From contig MGIR01000001.1 of NCBI GenBank assembly GCA_001793855.1, positions 181,384-217,908 of the forward strand: a stretch of 36,525 nucleotides of DNA, given 5' to 3'. The notes beneath the pieces were generated by a model. It made no database searches and was not told the origin of the DNA. It saw only the letters and a program-made list of their open reading frames with translations. Within the stretch, counting starts at the first letter, position 1. Each line of letters starts with the position of its first letter. Below, in pieces: positions 23,136 through 31,505 of this stretch. This stretch comes from Candidatus Wolfebacteria bacterium RIFCSPLOWO2_01_FULL_45_19. Lineage in GTDB: Bacteria > Patescibacteriota > Minisyncoccia > UBA6257 > GWB1-45-9. The translations under genes were made by a program, and so were the position numbers.

Positions 23136-24821
23136 TTACTTCGGATTTACATAAGACATCGCGGTCTTGATGTCCATATTCGTTTTTTTACCCGGATTGA
23201 AAATGTTTAGCGGATCAAAAATTTTTTTAGTTTCAACAAAAAGCTTTACGACTTCCTTTCCGAACATTTTTTCCAGATATGGTGTCCGTATAAGCCCATC
23301 GTTATGCTCGGCGGTAATGGAACCATTGTATCGCAAAACCAAATCATAGACCTCTTCCGACAATCGCGGAATGACGGCGCGAACTTGTTCGTCTTTTAAA
23401 TTCATAAGCGGGATAATATGAAAATTGCCGTCACCTGGATGGCCGGCGATCGTATAAATCAATTTATCTTTATATTTATCCAGAATTTCATTCAGTTTAG
23501 GCAAAAACTCGGGCAAATATTTCGGCTGAACAATGAAATCGTCTATAAACGGCGCGGTTGATTTGCCACCTGCATGCTCTCGCAGAAGTCTGAAACTTTG
23601 TCTGCGTATAGTGAAATATTTTTCCGCCTCTACCTCGTTTCTTGTTATTTTTATCGGAAATTTAAATTTCAAAACCGCTTTCTTAAACCGCGTCAAACGT
23701 TCTTCCAGTTCAACCTTATCGTCCGAAGTAAAAGAAATCATCAGCACAAGCTTGGGTACGCCGCCACGCAAAAGCATCAATACATCCGGCAAAAACTGAA
23801 AAGCGAGTTTAAGAACATTGCCCCCCATTATTTTAAAAATTTCGGGAAAATAACGAAGAGCAACACGAAATGTTTTGTCGTCATACGACTCCAAACTCTC
23901 CGGCTTGAATTTCAAAATCTCAACCACAATATCCGCCAGCGGACGCAAATCGCTTAAAAAAACTACCGCGAGGCGCGAATATTTTTTTACAGGCACAAGC
24001 CGCAATTTAGCTTCGGTAATCAAGCCAAGCGTTCCCTGAGAACCGATTAAGAGCTTCGTAAGGTCGAAATAACCAATAAAGGGCTTCGTAAGGTCTAAAT
24101 TTGAAGGCGACCATATATTCCACAAAGCATATCCGGCGGAATTTTTGGATACATTCGGGCGCGCTTTCTGAATCAATGCCTTATTTTTATCTATCAATCT
24201 CCAAAGCTCGCGATACAAATCGCTCTCAAATCCCTTTTCTTCCATTTTTTTGAAAAACTCGGACTTGGAAAGTGGTTTTATAATATGCTCTTTTCCGTCG
24301 CTAAGTACAACTTTGAGTTCTTGAACGTAGTCCTCAGTTTTTCCGTAAGCAAGCGTTTTTTCTCCCCCGGAATTATTGGCAAGCATTCCGCCGACGGCGC
24401 AAATGTTTTTTGAAGCCGGATAAGGCGGAAACATTAATCCCTTCTTTCCCAATTCTTTTTCAAAATCACGATAATACACGCCGGACTGGACAACGACGTT
24501 ACCTCCGTCGGACGAAACAACTATTTTTTTGATTTGATTAAAATAACGGGTAAATTCAACAACAACGGAATCGCCCAAAGGACCGCCGGTCATATCCGTT
24601 CCTCCGGAGCGCGCCGTTAAGTTAATGCGCCGCCCTTTTTTGTTTTGAGCATCCGCGAATTTAACCAAATTCCCCACATCTTCTGCGTCTTTGGGAAAAA
24701 CGACCACTTTCGGTTTTATTTTGAAAAGGGAATAATCCTTGCTGTATTTTTCAAGCGTTTCCGAGTCATCAGCAACATCTCCTTTTAAAAAAGATTTGAT
24801 TTCTTCTTTAAGCAAAGCCAT
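23136..24821 (-). CDS. FAD-linked D-lactate/glycolate-type dehydrogenase
   Basis: The 561-residue flavoprotein has an N-terminal FAD_binding_4 domain (PKDAEDVGNLVKFA, TARSGGTDMTGGP, FPPYPASKNICAVGGMLANNSGG) and a C-terminal FAD-oxidase domain (TIAGHPGDGNFHIIPLM, SITAEHNDGLIRTPYLE, FDPLNIFNPGKK). This is the GlcD/D-lactate dehydrogenase family, which oxidises a 2-hydroxyacid to a 2-ketoacid. No iron-sulfur C-terminal module is present. A 30-bp imperfect tandem repeat lies in the middle of the gene. TATAAT lies 7 nt before the ATG. Confidence 0.88.
   Translation of the reverse strand: MALLKEEIKSFLKGDVADDSETLEKYSKDYSLFKIKPKVVVFPKDAEDVGNLVKFADAQNKKGRRINLTARSGGTDMTGGPLGDSVVVEFTRYFNQIKKIVVSSDGGNVVVQSGVYYRDFEKELGKKGLMFPPYPASKNICAVGGMLANNSGGEKTLAYGKTEDYVQELKVVLSDGKEHIIKPLSKSEFFKKMEEKGFESDLYRELWRLIDKNKALIQKARPNVSKNSAGYALWNIWSPSNLDLTKPFIGYFDLTKLLIGSQGTLGLITEAKLRLVPVKKYSRLAVVFLSDLRPLADIVVEILKFKPESLESYDDKTFRVALRYFPEIFKIMGGNVLKLAFQFLPDVLMLLRGGVPKLVLMISFTSDDKVELEERLTRFKKAVLKFKFPIKITRNEVEAEKYFTIRRQSFRLLREHAGGKSTAPFIDDFIVQPKYLPEFLPKLNEILDKYKDKLIYTIAGHPGDGNFHIIPLMNLKDEQVRAVIPRLSEEVYDLVLRYNGSITAEHNDGLIRTPYLEKMFGKEVVKLFVETKKIFDPLNIFNPGKKTNMDIKTAMSYVNPK
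24045..24104 (-). repeat. In-frame 30-bp tandem duplication in FAD dehydrogenase
   Basis: Two adjacent 30-bp units are about 75% identical and share GGCTTCGTAAGGTC-like cores. They encode LDLTKPFIGY and FDLTKLLIGS in a row. Other family members have one copy of FDLTKLL(I/V)G before S(Q/E)GTLG, so this looks like a local duplication that preserved the frame. Confidence 0.75.
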
Positions 24822-24828
24822 TGAAAAA

Positions 24829-24857
24829 ATTATAGCATTAAAAAGAGACCCGGTTAA
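24829..24857 (-). promoter_or_regulatory. Promoter of FAD dehydrogenase-CAP operon
   Basis: On the minus strand TTAACC, 17 nt, perfect TATAAT, then 7 nt to the ATG. The -35 box lies inside the upstream terminator loop. No Shine-Dalgarno is visible. Confidence 0.55.
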
Positions 24858-24863
24858 GGTCTC
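24838..24863 (-). terminator. Terminator of CYTH gene
   Basis: On the minus strand GAGACC pairs with GGTCTC over a 7-nt loop and is followed by TTTTT. Confidence 0.6.
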
Positions 24864-25521
24864 AATTGTGCTTGCGCGTTTGTTTTATCCTTGCCAATTC
24901 ATGATTTGAATAAGCCGGTTCGTCTGTAATTTCACGCTTAATGCAAAAATATGGCGGCAATTTGACTTGTTTGTTTATGTGCCGAAGCTCAATCTCAAGT
25001 ATGTAAAGATTCGGCGGATTGTGAAATGCGTCAAGTTCAAAATATTGATTTTTATACAAAAAACAATATCTGGTCTTAACGATTGTTTTTGTATCTCGCT
25101 CTTTGAACGTGGATAAACGAAGGTATTCTTCTTTGCTTATGCGCTTTTCGATTTCGCACTTCCTGCCATGCCCAAGTTTGTATTTTTTGGTCTTGTAATA
25201 AACGTGGAATTCTCCGACTGAGCATTTTCTTATTCTGCATTTATCGTCTCTTTTTTTCGAGGCTCGTATATAAATCTGTTCTATGTAGATTTTAATCGCG
25301 TAACGCAACGCGCCTTTGGCAAAATCCGGAGGTTTGCTAAGCAAAAACCTTCGTTCAATCTCTTCGTGCTTCTCTTCCGGACATCCAAACACATCCGCGG
25401 CTAAACGCCGTATTTTAAACCCCATCCTAGCCAAAACTACCGGCAAAAATTTAACGGTTTCAGAATGCATTGCGCTAGAATCGCCGAAAGTAATCGTTTC
25501 TGTCTTGGTCGCGTCAGCCAT
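24862..25521 (-). CDS. CYTH-domain (triphosphate tunnel) protein
   Basis: The 219-residue protein contains a CYTH-type beta-barrel from about residue 53: EIERRFLL (the ExExK signature with Arg for Lys), then RIRK, YYKTKKY, EIEKRISKEEY, KTRYCFLYKNQYFELDAF, ILEIEL and IKREITDEPAYSNHELA. Family enzymes bind triphosphates with divalent metal (tripolyphosphatase, thiamine triphosphatase, adenylate cyclase). The first ~50 residues are unrecognised. The ATG at 25521 is preferred over an earlier start at 25647, which would run into the divergent proline dehydrogenase gene. Confidence 0.75.
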   Translation of the reverse strand: MADATKTETITFGDSSAMHSETVKFLPVVLARMGFKIRRLAADVFGCPEEKHEEIERRFLLSKPPDFAKGALRYAIKIYIEQIYIRASKKRDDKCRIRKCSVGEFHVYYKTKKYKLGHGRKCEIEKRISKEEYLRLSTFKERDTKTIVKTRYCFLYKNQYFELDAFHNPPNLYILEIELRHINKQVKLPPYFCIKREITDEPAYSNHELARIKQTRKHN

Positions 25522-25564
25522 TCTAATTGTCTTTTTCAATGTCCAGTAACTATTGTAGCGAAAG

Positions 25565-25593
25565 TTGAAATTTAAACAAGGCAGTGATATGCT
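25565..25593 (+). promoter_or_regulatory. Candidate promoter of proline catabolism operon
   Basis: TTGAAA, 17 nt, TATGCT. The predicted start site near 25600 leaves a short leader with GAAAGGAAA before the ATG at 25634. Confidence 0.35.
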
Positions 25594-25633
25594 CACGGCA
25601 GCAAGTTTAAAACAAGCTCGGAAAGGAAACGCG

Positions 25634-26722
25634 ATGCTGGAAACCATAATTGAAGATAAAAATCTCCTTCAAAAACTTATCGGCTTTGGAACGTCCGCGG
25701 CGTATCTTTCCGACAAAAAAGAGATTGAAAAACTATGGAGAGAAAAAATTGATTCCGCCAACCTCCAATTTCCAAAACGCTTAATCCGCCACATTCCTGC
25801 CGCGGCGCTGATTTTTGGATTAAACTTTTTCGCCCGCAAATTTATATCCGGAAACGGACTTAAAAAAACTCTGAAAACAATTGAGCGCTGCCGCAGGAAA
25901 GGATTTTCAGTCAATCTTGATATTCTGGGCGAAACGGTTCTTTCTGAAAAAGACGCGGAGCGTTATCGCGACGCTTATGTTTCCTTGATTAAAGACATCG
26001 GGCCTCGGCTCCTTCACGGCGAACTTTCGATTTCCTTGAAATGTTCCGCGCTTTATTCGCAGGCAAATCCGTGCGCTCCAGAATTTTCCGCGAAAAAAAT
26101 CGCGGAACGCGCGGCTCTGATTTTTGAAGCACTCGCTTATTTCGGCGGCCATGCTTATTTGGACGCGGAAGAATATCATTTTAAAGAAATTTACTTTGAA
26201 GTTTTCAAACGACTGTATTGCGAATACGGCAGTTCAGTAAGAACAGTGATTCAATCCTATTTGAAAACCGCAGACGACACGCTTTATCGACTAACACGGA
26301 TTAACAAAACGGCTGATCCTATCTGGATTCGTCTTGTTAGAGGAGCTTATTGGGATTTTGAATGTTTTCTTGCGGAAAAACACGGCTGGTCTGAGCCGCC
26401 GGTGTTTAAAGAAAAAGCCGACACGGACTATAACTACAGATATCTCTTCCGGAAAGGATTGGAGCTGGGGTTTGTTATGGTAGCCGCGACTCACAACGCA
26501 GAAAGTCTGGAGAGTTTTGCCGGGCTTTCGAGAGAAACGCAAATGCTTTACGGTCTTGGCGAAAAACTCGGCGCCACTATTATCCGCAGAAAAATTCCGG
26601 TTAGAATCTATATGCCGATTCTGTACCCAGCAGGAAACTTGACCGATGGCATTGCTTATCTTTTGAGACGAGTCAGCGAAACCCAGTCGTCGTTTATCTT
26701 GAAAACTCTGAAGGAGGCGTAA
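25634..26722 (+). CDS. putA: Proline dehydrogenase
   Basis: The 362-residue FAD enzyme oxidises L-proline to 1-pyrroline-5-carboxylate. It has the (beta-alpha)8 PRODH motifs VNLDILGE, LSISLKCSAL, YLDAEEY, VIQSYLK, WIRLVRGAYWDFE, ATHN and QMLYGLG, ending with RIYMPILYP and the substrate-binding AYLLRRVSE (Arg-Arg pair present). It corresponds to the PRODH half of PutA as a free-standing protein, without a DNA-binding domain. The ATG at 25634 is chosen because AAAGGA lies 6-7 nt upstream; earlier TTG (25565) and ATG (25589) codons overlap the promoter. It is 1 bp from the aldehyde dehydrogenase gene. Confidence 0.87.
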   Translation: MLETIIEDKNLLQKLIGFGTSAAYLSDKKEIEKLWREKIDSANLQFPKRLIRHIPAAALIFGLNFFARKFISGNGLKKTLKTIERCRRKGFSVNLDILGETVLSEKDAERYRDAYVSLIKDIGPRLLHGELSISLKCSALYSQANPCAPEFSAKKIAERAALIFEALAYFGGHAYLDAEEYHFKEIYFEVFKRLYCEYGSSVRTVIQSYLKTADDTLYRLTRINKTADPIWIRLVRGAYWDFECFLAEKHGWSEPPVFKEKADTDYNYRYLFRKGLELGFVMVAATHNAESLESFAGLSRETQMLYGLGEKLGATIIRRKIPVRIYMPILYPAGNLTDGIAYLLRRVSETQSSFILKTLKEA

Positions 26723-26723
26723 A

Positions 26724-28274
26724 ATGGACTCTCGCGGATTCAAAAATGAACCCCAAATTGATTGGACCATTGAAACAAATCGCGTCACGATGCTGGAAGC
26801 TCTTGGCACAGTGGCAAATAATTGCGGGGAATATCCATTTTTAATTGGCGGCAAAGCTTTTCGCGGAGAACAAAAAATCGAGTCATTTGACCCCGCCGAT
26901 AACCGGCGCTGTGTCGGAATAGTCAACGTGCCTGGCGAAGAACAAATTGAGCTTGCAGGAAAAATCGCATTGCAAGCCGTTGTTCCGAATGCGGAAAAAA
27001 GAATTGAAATTCTGAAAATAGCCGCTTCAAAACTTCGCGATAAAAAGTTCGAGCTTGCCGCGTGGATTGTCTATGAAGTGAGTAAGCCGTGGAACGAAGC
27101 GCTTGCTGAAATCAACGAAGCAATTGATTTTTGCGAACTTTATGCCATTGCCGCAGCGGCGTACATGGAAAAGAAAAAATACCAGGGATGGATTTGCGCC
27201 GAAGAAAATTTCATTTTTTGGAGAAGCCGCGGGCCGACTGCCGCGATTTCAACCTGGAACTTTCCTGTTTCGCTTTCTGTTGAAAAAATAGCGGCTTCTT
27301 TCGCGGCCGGCTGTCCGATTTTGTACAAACCCGCGGAACAATCCCCCGTCACCGGATGGAAGGTTGTTGAATGCTTTCTTGAATCAGGCGTTCCGGAAAA
27401 TATGCTCGCCTATCTTCCTGGCAGAAAAGAAGTTGGCGCGGCTCTTGTAAAATCTCCGTATATCTCGCAGATTACTTTTACGGGCTCGCGCGAAGTCGGA
27501 GAAAAAATCAAAAGAGAGGCCTCGCGCTATCCCGGTAAATTCGGAATAAAAGAAGTTGACGCGGAAATGGGCGGGAACAATCCGATTATTGTTTCAACTT
27601 CCGCGATTCTTGACCTTGCGATCAAAGGAATTGTTGAGTCCAAATTCGGTTTTAACGGTCAGAAATGTTCCGCGCTTCAACGCTTGATTGTAATAGGAGA
27701 TCGACCGGAGCTTAAACAAAAACTTGTTGAAGCGGCGGCCTCGCTTGAATTCGGACATCCAGAAAATCCGCGATACAGGCACACGGCGCTCATAGACAAA
27801 GAGGCATTTAGCCGGTACAACACGGGAATCACCGATTTGGAAAGATTCCGGCAACCGGTTTTCAAACGCTATTCTCTGACGCAAGATAACGGTTGGTTCG
27901 TTTGTCCTGTGATTTTTGACGGAGTGCCGAACCACCGTATACAAAGAGAAATCTTCGGGCCCGCGCTTTTCATTCTGCGAACGGAAAATTTTCAGGAAGC
28001 GGTCTGTATCGCGAACGATACCGATTATGCCCTGACTGCCGGCGTGTATACCGAATACTACAGCGAAATCCACTACGCGCTTGAACACCTGAAAGCCGGA
28101 AATCTGTATATCAATCGTAAAATTACCGGCGCTGTCGTCGGCCGCCAGCCGTTCGGAGGATTCAAATATTCAGGAACCGGCGGAAAAAAAGTCGGACTTG
28201 TCGAACGTCTGGAATTTTTTATGGTTCCTGTAAGCACATCAATAAACAAAGAACGCCACGGCGTATTGGTTTAA
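26724..28274 (+). CDS. 1-pyrroline-5-carboxylate dehydrogenase
   Basis: The 516-residue aldehyde dehydrogenase converts glutamate semialdehyde (from pyrroline-5-carboxylate) to glutamate with NAD+. Motifs are ISTWNFPVSLS, LYKPAEQSPVT, ITFTGSREVGE, the general base Glu281 in DAEMGGNNP, catalytic Cys315 in GQKCSALQR, IFGPALFIL and GRQPFGGFKYSGTGGK. Length and motif context fit the P5CDH (RocA/PutA C-terminal) branch. An AAGGAGG ribosome site overlaps the end of the proline dehydrogenase gene. Together the two genes encode proline to glutamate. Confidence 0.9.
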   Translation: MDSRGFKNEPQIDWTIETNRVTMLEALGTVANNCGEYPFLIGGKAFRGEQKIESFDPADNRRCVGIVNVPGEEQIELAGKIALQAVVPNAEKRIEILKIAASKLRDKKFELAAWIVYEVSKPWNEALAEINEAIDFCELYAIAAAAYMEKKKYQGWICAEENFIFWRSRGPTAAISTWNFPVSLSVEKIAASFAAGCPILYKPAEQSPVTGWKVVECFLESGVPENMLAYLPGRKEVGAALVKSPYISQITFTGSREVGEKIKREASRYPGKFGIKEVDAEMGGNNPIIVSTSAILDLAIKGIVESKFGFNGQKCSALQRLIVIGDRPELKQKLVEAAASLEFGHPENPRYRHTALIDKEAFSRYNTGITDLERFRQPVFKRYSLTQDNGWFVCPVIFDGVPNHRIQREIFGPALFILRTENFQEAVCIANDTDYALTAGVYTEYYSEIHYALEHLKAGNLYINRKITGAVVGRQPFGGFKYSGTGGKKVGLVERLEFFMVPVSTSINKERHGVLV

Positions 28275-28278
28275 AAAC

Positions 28279-28306
28279 AAAAGCAGCTCTTGAAGGCTGC
28301 TTTTTT
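28279..28306 (+). terminator. Terminator of proline operon
   Basis: AAAAGCAGC pairs with GCTGCTTTT (9 bp, 8-nt loop), ending in six T residues. Confidence 0.85.
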
Positions 28307-28320
28307 GCGCCAAAAGTTAA

Positions 28321-28494
28321 CTATCGCGAATCCGGAACCGGCTCTGTCGGGCCGATAACCGAAGGAGGGCCGGTTGGGCCGATAAAATCAGATTGTGGAG
28401 GCGCTTCAACGGTCTGAGACCTCATAAGCGCGAAAACCAAATAAATCAAAACAACCAAACCGACCACGACAGCAGGCCAGGAAAATTTATTCAT
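28321..28494 (-). CDS. 57-residue single-span membrane protein
   Basis: This small protein has a short basic start (MNKFSW), one transmembrane helix (about residues 6-24), then a Pro/Gly-rich tail with the twice-repeated IGPT motif (DFIGPTGPP and SVIGPTEPV). Its ATG overlaps the stop of the TreT-like glycosyltransferase gene (ATGA), so translation is likely coupled. No family is recognised. The overlap, codon pattern and clean helix argue that it is real. Confidence 0.65.
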   Translation of the reverse strand: MNKFSWPAVVVGLVVLIYLVFALMRSQTVEAPPQSDFIGPTGPPSVIGPTEPVPDSR

Positions 28495-29765
28495 TTTTTA
28501 TTTTGTTTCAAAACCGCGTTGTACGCGTCAAGATTTTCCTTAATATAACGAGGTCTTAAAAATTTTTTCACGACCTTTTTTTGGGCCGCTTTACCTATTT
28601 TGGCCGCCAACCCTGGGTTTTTTATAAGTTTAATTATCAAACGCGATGCTTTTTTGGCATCGGAAACGATAAAGCCGTCTTTCCCGTTTTTAATCTGAAA
28701 TCGTATTCCGCTCGCGTCTCCGCCAATAACCGCCTTACCCTTCCACATCGCCTCTGTCACGGTCAATCCGAAACCCTCTCTTGTTGATTTTTGCAAAATA
28801 ACGTCGCTTGCCGTCTGAACCGCGTTAACAAACATATCATTGCCGATTTCAACAAACCGGCGCGGGTCGCTAAAAAGATGGATGTCAGGATCGCCTTTGG
28901 CGTGTCTTTTAACCGTCTCAAAGTATTGAAGCGCTTCCGGGTCGTCGTATGCCTGAAAAATACCGACCAGCAGAAGCTGTAAATCCGGAATTTTGTTCTT
29001 GGTGCGATAGTATGCGTCTATAACCCCCATTGGGTCTTTCCAGGGGTCAAAACGCGAAACTTGCGCGATAATAGGGCGGTCGGGATGAATATTGAACTGC
29101 ATCAATATCTCGCGAGCTTCTTCAACCGAAATACGACGGTTCTTTTCAGAAAAAGGGTCTATGGACGGCATAATTACGTGAATCTTCTTTTTTGAAAACC
29201 AAGACGGACTATATTCATCTCCGCTTACTATTAACGCATTATATCGCTCCAAAAACGGCCGCAAAAACTCAATAGTGTTCGCGCTGGGCGTGGAAGTATC
29301 TATGTGCAATCGGAAAATTCTCGGTACTTCACTTGGAATTTCACATCCGACGACAAGCGGTTGAGGGTCATGAATCACAATTAAATCAGGGCTGTTTTTT
29401 TTCAAAAACGGTACAATGCTTTTCGCGATACGATAGCTTTCGACAAGGTACGCGCGCTGTTCTTTGCCGCTTAAAAAACCGGCCTTGCCCTGAAGAAGAT
29501 TGTGTATTTTTTTCGTTATCTGAAAAAATTCTTCTTTCGGCCTGATAACCAGCCATCGTGAATCGATTTTTAAACTCCTTTCCAAAGCCACTTGCCCTTT
29601 TAGCATTTCTGCGACTCCGCCTCCTTTCTCCGTGGAGTTTATGTGAAAAACCCGCTTACCCTTAAGATGCGTGGCCGCCAAAATAGCGCGCTTAACTCCG
29701 GCTTTATCAAGATGTCGGTAAGCGCCGATAGATTGCGGCAATATTTTTATTTCTTCAAATACCAT
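28491..29765 (-). CDS. TreT-like GT4 glycosyltransferase
   Basis: The 424-residue GT-B protein resembles trehalose glycosyltransferring synthase (TreT), which makes trehalose from NDP-glucose and glucose. Landmarks are GKRVFHINSTEKGGGVAEML, IDSRWLVI, EFFQITKKIHNLLQG, VIHDPQPL, AQVSRFDPWKDP and the GT4 donor site STREGFGLTVTEAMWKG. The exact acceptor cannot be proved. Start codons at 29813 and 29777 are also possible; the ATG at 29765 is chosen because it limits the overlap with prmC to 11 bp. It lies between prmC and a coupled small membrane protein. Confidence 0.8.
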   Translation of the reverse strand: MVFEEIKILPQSIGAYRHLDKAGVKRAILAATHLKGKRVFHINSTEKGGGVAEMLKGQVALERSLKIDSRWLVIRPKEEFFQITKKIHNLLQGKAGFLSGKEQRAYLVESYRIAKSIVPFLKKNSPDLIVIHDPQPLVVGCEIPSEVPRIFRLHIDTSTPSANTIEFLRPFLERYNALIVSGDEYSPSWFSKKKIHVIMPSIDPFSEKNRRISVEEAREILMQFNIHPDRPIIAQVSRFDPWKDPMGVIDAYYRTKNKIPDLQLLLVGIFQAYDDPEALQYFETVKRHAKGDPDIHLFSDPRRFVEIGNDMFVNAVQTASDVILQKSTREGFGLTVTEAMWKGKAVIGGDASGIRFQIKNGKDGFIVSDAKKASRLIIKLIKNPGLAAKIGKAAQKKVVKKFLRPRYIKENLDAYNAVLKQNKK

Positions 29766-30528
29766 TGATTGTTGCATATCTCCAACTACCGAACTGGTCG
29801 CGGTAAAAATCATATTTGCCGTAATTATATTTCTTCAGTATCCGTTCAACGTCGGGTTTTTGCTCCGAACCAAATTCCATATATAATTTTCCATTGGAAT
29901 TTAAATGAGCTAGTGCGTCTTTTAAAAATTTATCAATAAAAATTAAGCCGTCTTTACCGCCGAAAACCGTACCGGCCGGCTCCCAGTCCAAAACCGATTG
30001 CTGAACTTCTTTTTTTCGCGCTTCCGCTATATAGGGCGGATTCGCGAAAATATAATCGTAAGAGCCGAAAATATTTGAAAAAACATCGGACTGAATAACG
30101 CGGTTCTTTTGTTCTTCGATTCTTAAGTTATTTAGTTTGAGATTTATTTTTATTTGTTCAAGAAACGCGCTTTCTTTTTCCGCGAAATCCATGGTTATGT
30201 ATGGCACATGTTTTAAAACCGCTATACCAACGCATCCGGAACCGGCAAACACATCCAGACAGCTTAAGTTCTTCCGTCCTTTGGTTCTTGAGTCGTCTAA
30301 CGTGTCATCTATCGCCTTTTCGGTCCAATATTCCGTTTCAACGCGGGGAATAAGAGGACGCAAAGAAAGGTCTATTTTGCATCCGGCGAATTCAACAAAT
30401 CCTATCACGTAATCAACCGGCTCGCCGATATTCAGCCGCTCAACGTCTTTTTTAACCGCGCCGCGGTTTCTGGCGGTTACGCGTCCGCCGTATTTCTCGC
30501 CGACAAGCCATTTTGTTTCCTGCTCCAT
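29755..30528 (-). CDS. prmC: Release-factor glutamine methyltransferase
   Basis: PrmC (HemK) methylates the GGQ glutamine of release factors. The 257-residue protein has the SAM-binding segment CLDVFAGSGCVGIAVLKH and the catalytic NPPYIAEARK followed by DWEPAGTVFGGKDGL, all typical. The N-terminal helical domain is short. A TATTAT box ends 6 nt before its ATG and overlaps the divergent mltG -10 box. Confidence 0.92.
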   Translation of the reverse strand: MEQETKWLVGEKYGGRVTARNRGAVKKDVERLNIGEPVDYVIGFVEFAGCKIDLSLRPLIPRVETEYWTEKAIDDTLDDSRTKGRKNLSCLDVFAGSGCVGIAVLKHVPYITMDFAEKESAFLEQIKINLKLNNLRIEEQKNRVIQSDVFSNIFGSYDYIFANPPYIAEARKKEVQQSVLDWEPAGTVFGGKDGLIFIDKFLKDALAHLNSNGKLYMEFGSEQKPDVERILKKYNYGKYDFYRDQFGSWRYATINGI

Positions 30529-30533
30529 TTCTA

Positions 30534-30540
30534 TATAATA
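30534..30540. promoter_or_regulatory. Overlapping divergent -10 elements, prmC/mltG
   Basis: TATAAT at 30534-30539 (plus) ends 9 nt before the mltG ATG. TATTAT on the minus strand (30540-30535) ends 6 nt before the prmC ATG. Only 20 bp separate the two start codons, so the polymerases must compete. -35 boxes are weak on both sides. Confidence 0.5.
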
Positions 30541-30548
30541 ACAAAAAC

Positions 30549-31505
30549 ATGGTAAAAAATGCTATCGTGGTTTTGCTTACCGTAATTGCCGCGGTCTCAA
30601 TCGGCCTTATTTTTATTTTTTATTCGTTCTTTAGCGCGCCGCAAATAAGAGCCGAGGCAGAATGGTTTGTGGTGCCTCAAAAAACCGAACGAGATGAAAC
30701 CATAGCCAAATTATACGGCGAAGGATTTATAAAAAGCCGGACCGCTATGAACGCGGTGCTTTACTTAAACGGCGTAGGCGACGAAGTCCGGCCCGGCGGA
30801 TATTCCGTTTCAAAAAGCATGAACGTTTTTAAAATCGCCGCCGCTCTCAACCAAGCGCCGGACCAGAAATGGGTAGTTTTGTGGGAGGGTATGCGAAAAG
30901 AAGAAATGGCCGAACTGCTTGCCAAGTCATTTAAGTGGGACGAAAAAAACTTAAACGATTTTATTAATGCCTATGATGAAGGCGTTTATTTTCCTGACAC
31001 GTATCTTGTCCCGAAAAACGAAAGCGGCAAAGAAATGGCGCGAAGAATGTTCAACAGATTCAACGAAAAAATAACTTCGTATACTGCGGAATTAACTGAA
31101 CAAAACATAAGATTAGACACGACAATTAAAATAGCGTCGCTTATACAACGCGAGGCATCTGGCAAAGAAGACGCGCGCTTGATATCGGGCATAATATGGA
31201 ATCGTCTTCTTGTGGGAATGAAACTTGATATTGACGCGACAATCCAATACGCGCTCGGAAACGCCGAGAACGGATGGTGGCCGACGGTACGCTCGGAAGA
31301 CAGACGCGCTGAATCACCATACAACACTTATCTTAATGCAGGCCTGCCGCCCGCTCCGATTGCGAATCCCGGCATTAACTCAATAGAGGCGGTACTATTT
31401 CCGGAAAAAACCGACTGCTTATTTTATATTCACGCAAACCGACAAACATATTGCTCCGCGACTTATGACGGACATCTGGACAACATAAAACGGTATCTTA
31501 GATGA
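30549..31505 (+). CDS. mltG: Endolytic murein transglycosylase
   Basis: MltG (YceG) cleaves nascent peptidoglycan strands at the membrane. The 318-residue protein has an N-terminal transmembrane helix (residues ~4-27), a LysM-like region, and the catalytic domain with ASLIQREASGKEDARLISGIIWNRL (catalytic Glu in QREA), DIDATIQYALG, SPYNTYLNAGLPPAPIANPG and a closing FYIHANRQTYCSATYDGH. The ATG at 30549 is used because the membrane helix follows directly and it lies just after TATAAT. It overlaps the RluA-family gene by 4 bp. Confidence 0.93.
   Translation: MVKNAIVVLLTVIAAVSIGLIFIFYSFFSAPQIRAEAEWFVVPQKTERDETIAKLYGEGFIKSRTAMNAVLYLNGVGDEVRPGGYSVSKSMNVFKIAAALNQAPDQKWVVLWEGMRKEEMAELLAKSFKWDEKNLNDFINAYDEGVYFPDTYLVPKNESGKEMARRMFNRFNEKITSYTAELTEQNIRLDTTIKIASLIQREASGKEDARLISGIIWNRLLVGMKLDIDATIQYALGNAENGWWPTVRSEDRRAESPYNTYLNAGLPPAPIANPGINSIEAVLFPEKTDCLFYIHANRQTYCSATYDGHLDNIKRYLR

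Noticed and set aside
24829-24863. Riboswitch ahead of the FAD dehydrogenase
   Set aside because: The hairpin belongs to the upstream terminator, and the -10 box is 7 nt from the ATG, leaving no leader for a riboswitch.
25522-25647. N-terminal extension of the CYTH gene
   Set aside because: It would overlap the divergent proline dehydrogenase start and looks like translated promoter sequence.
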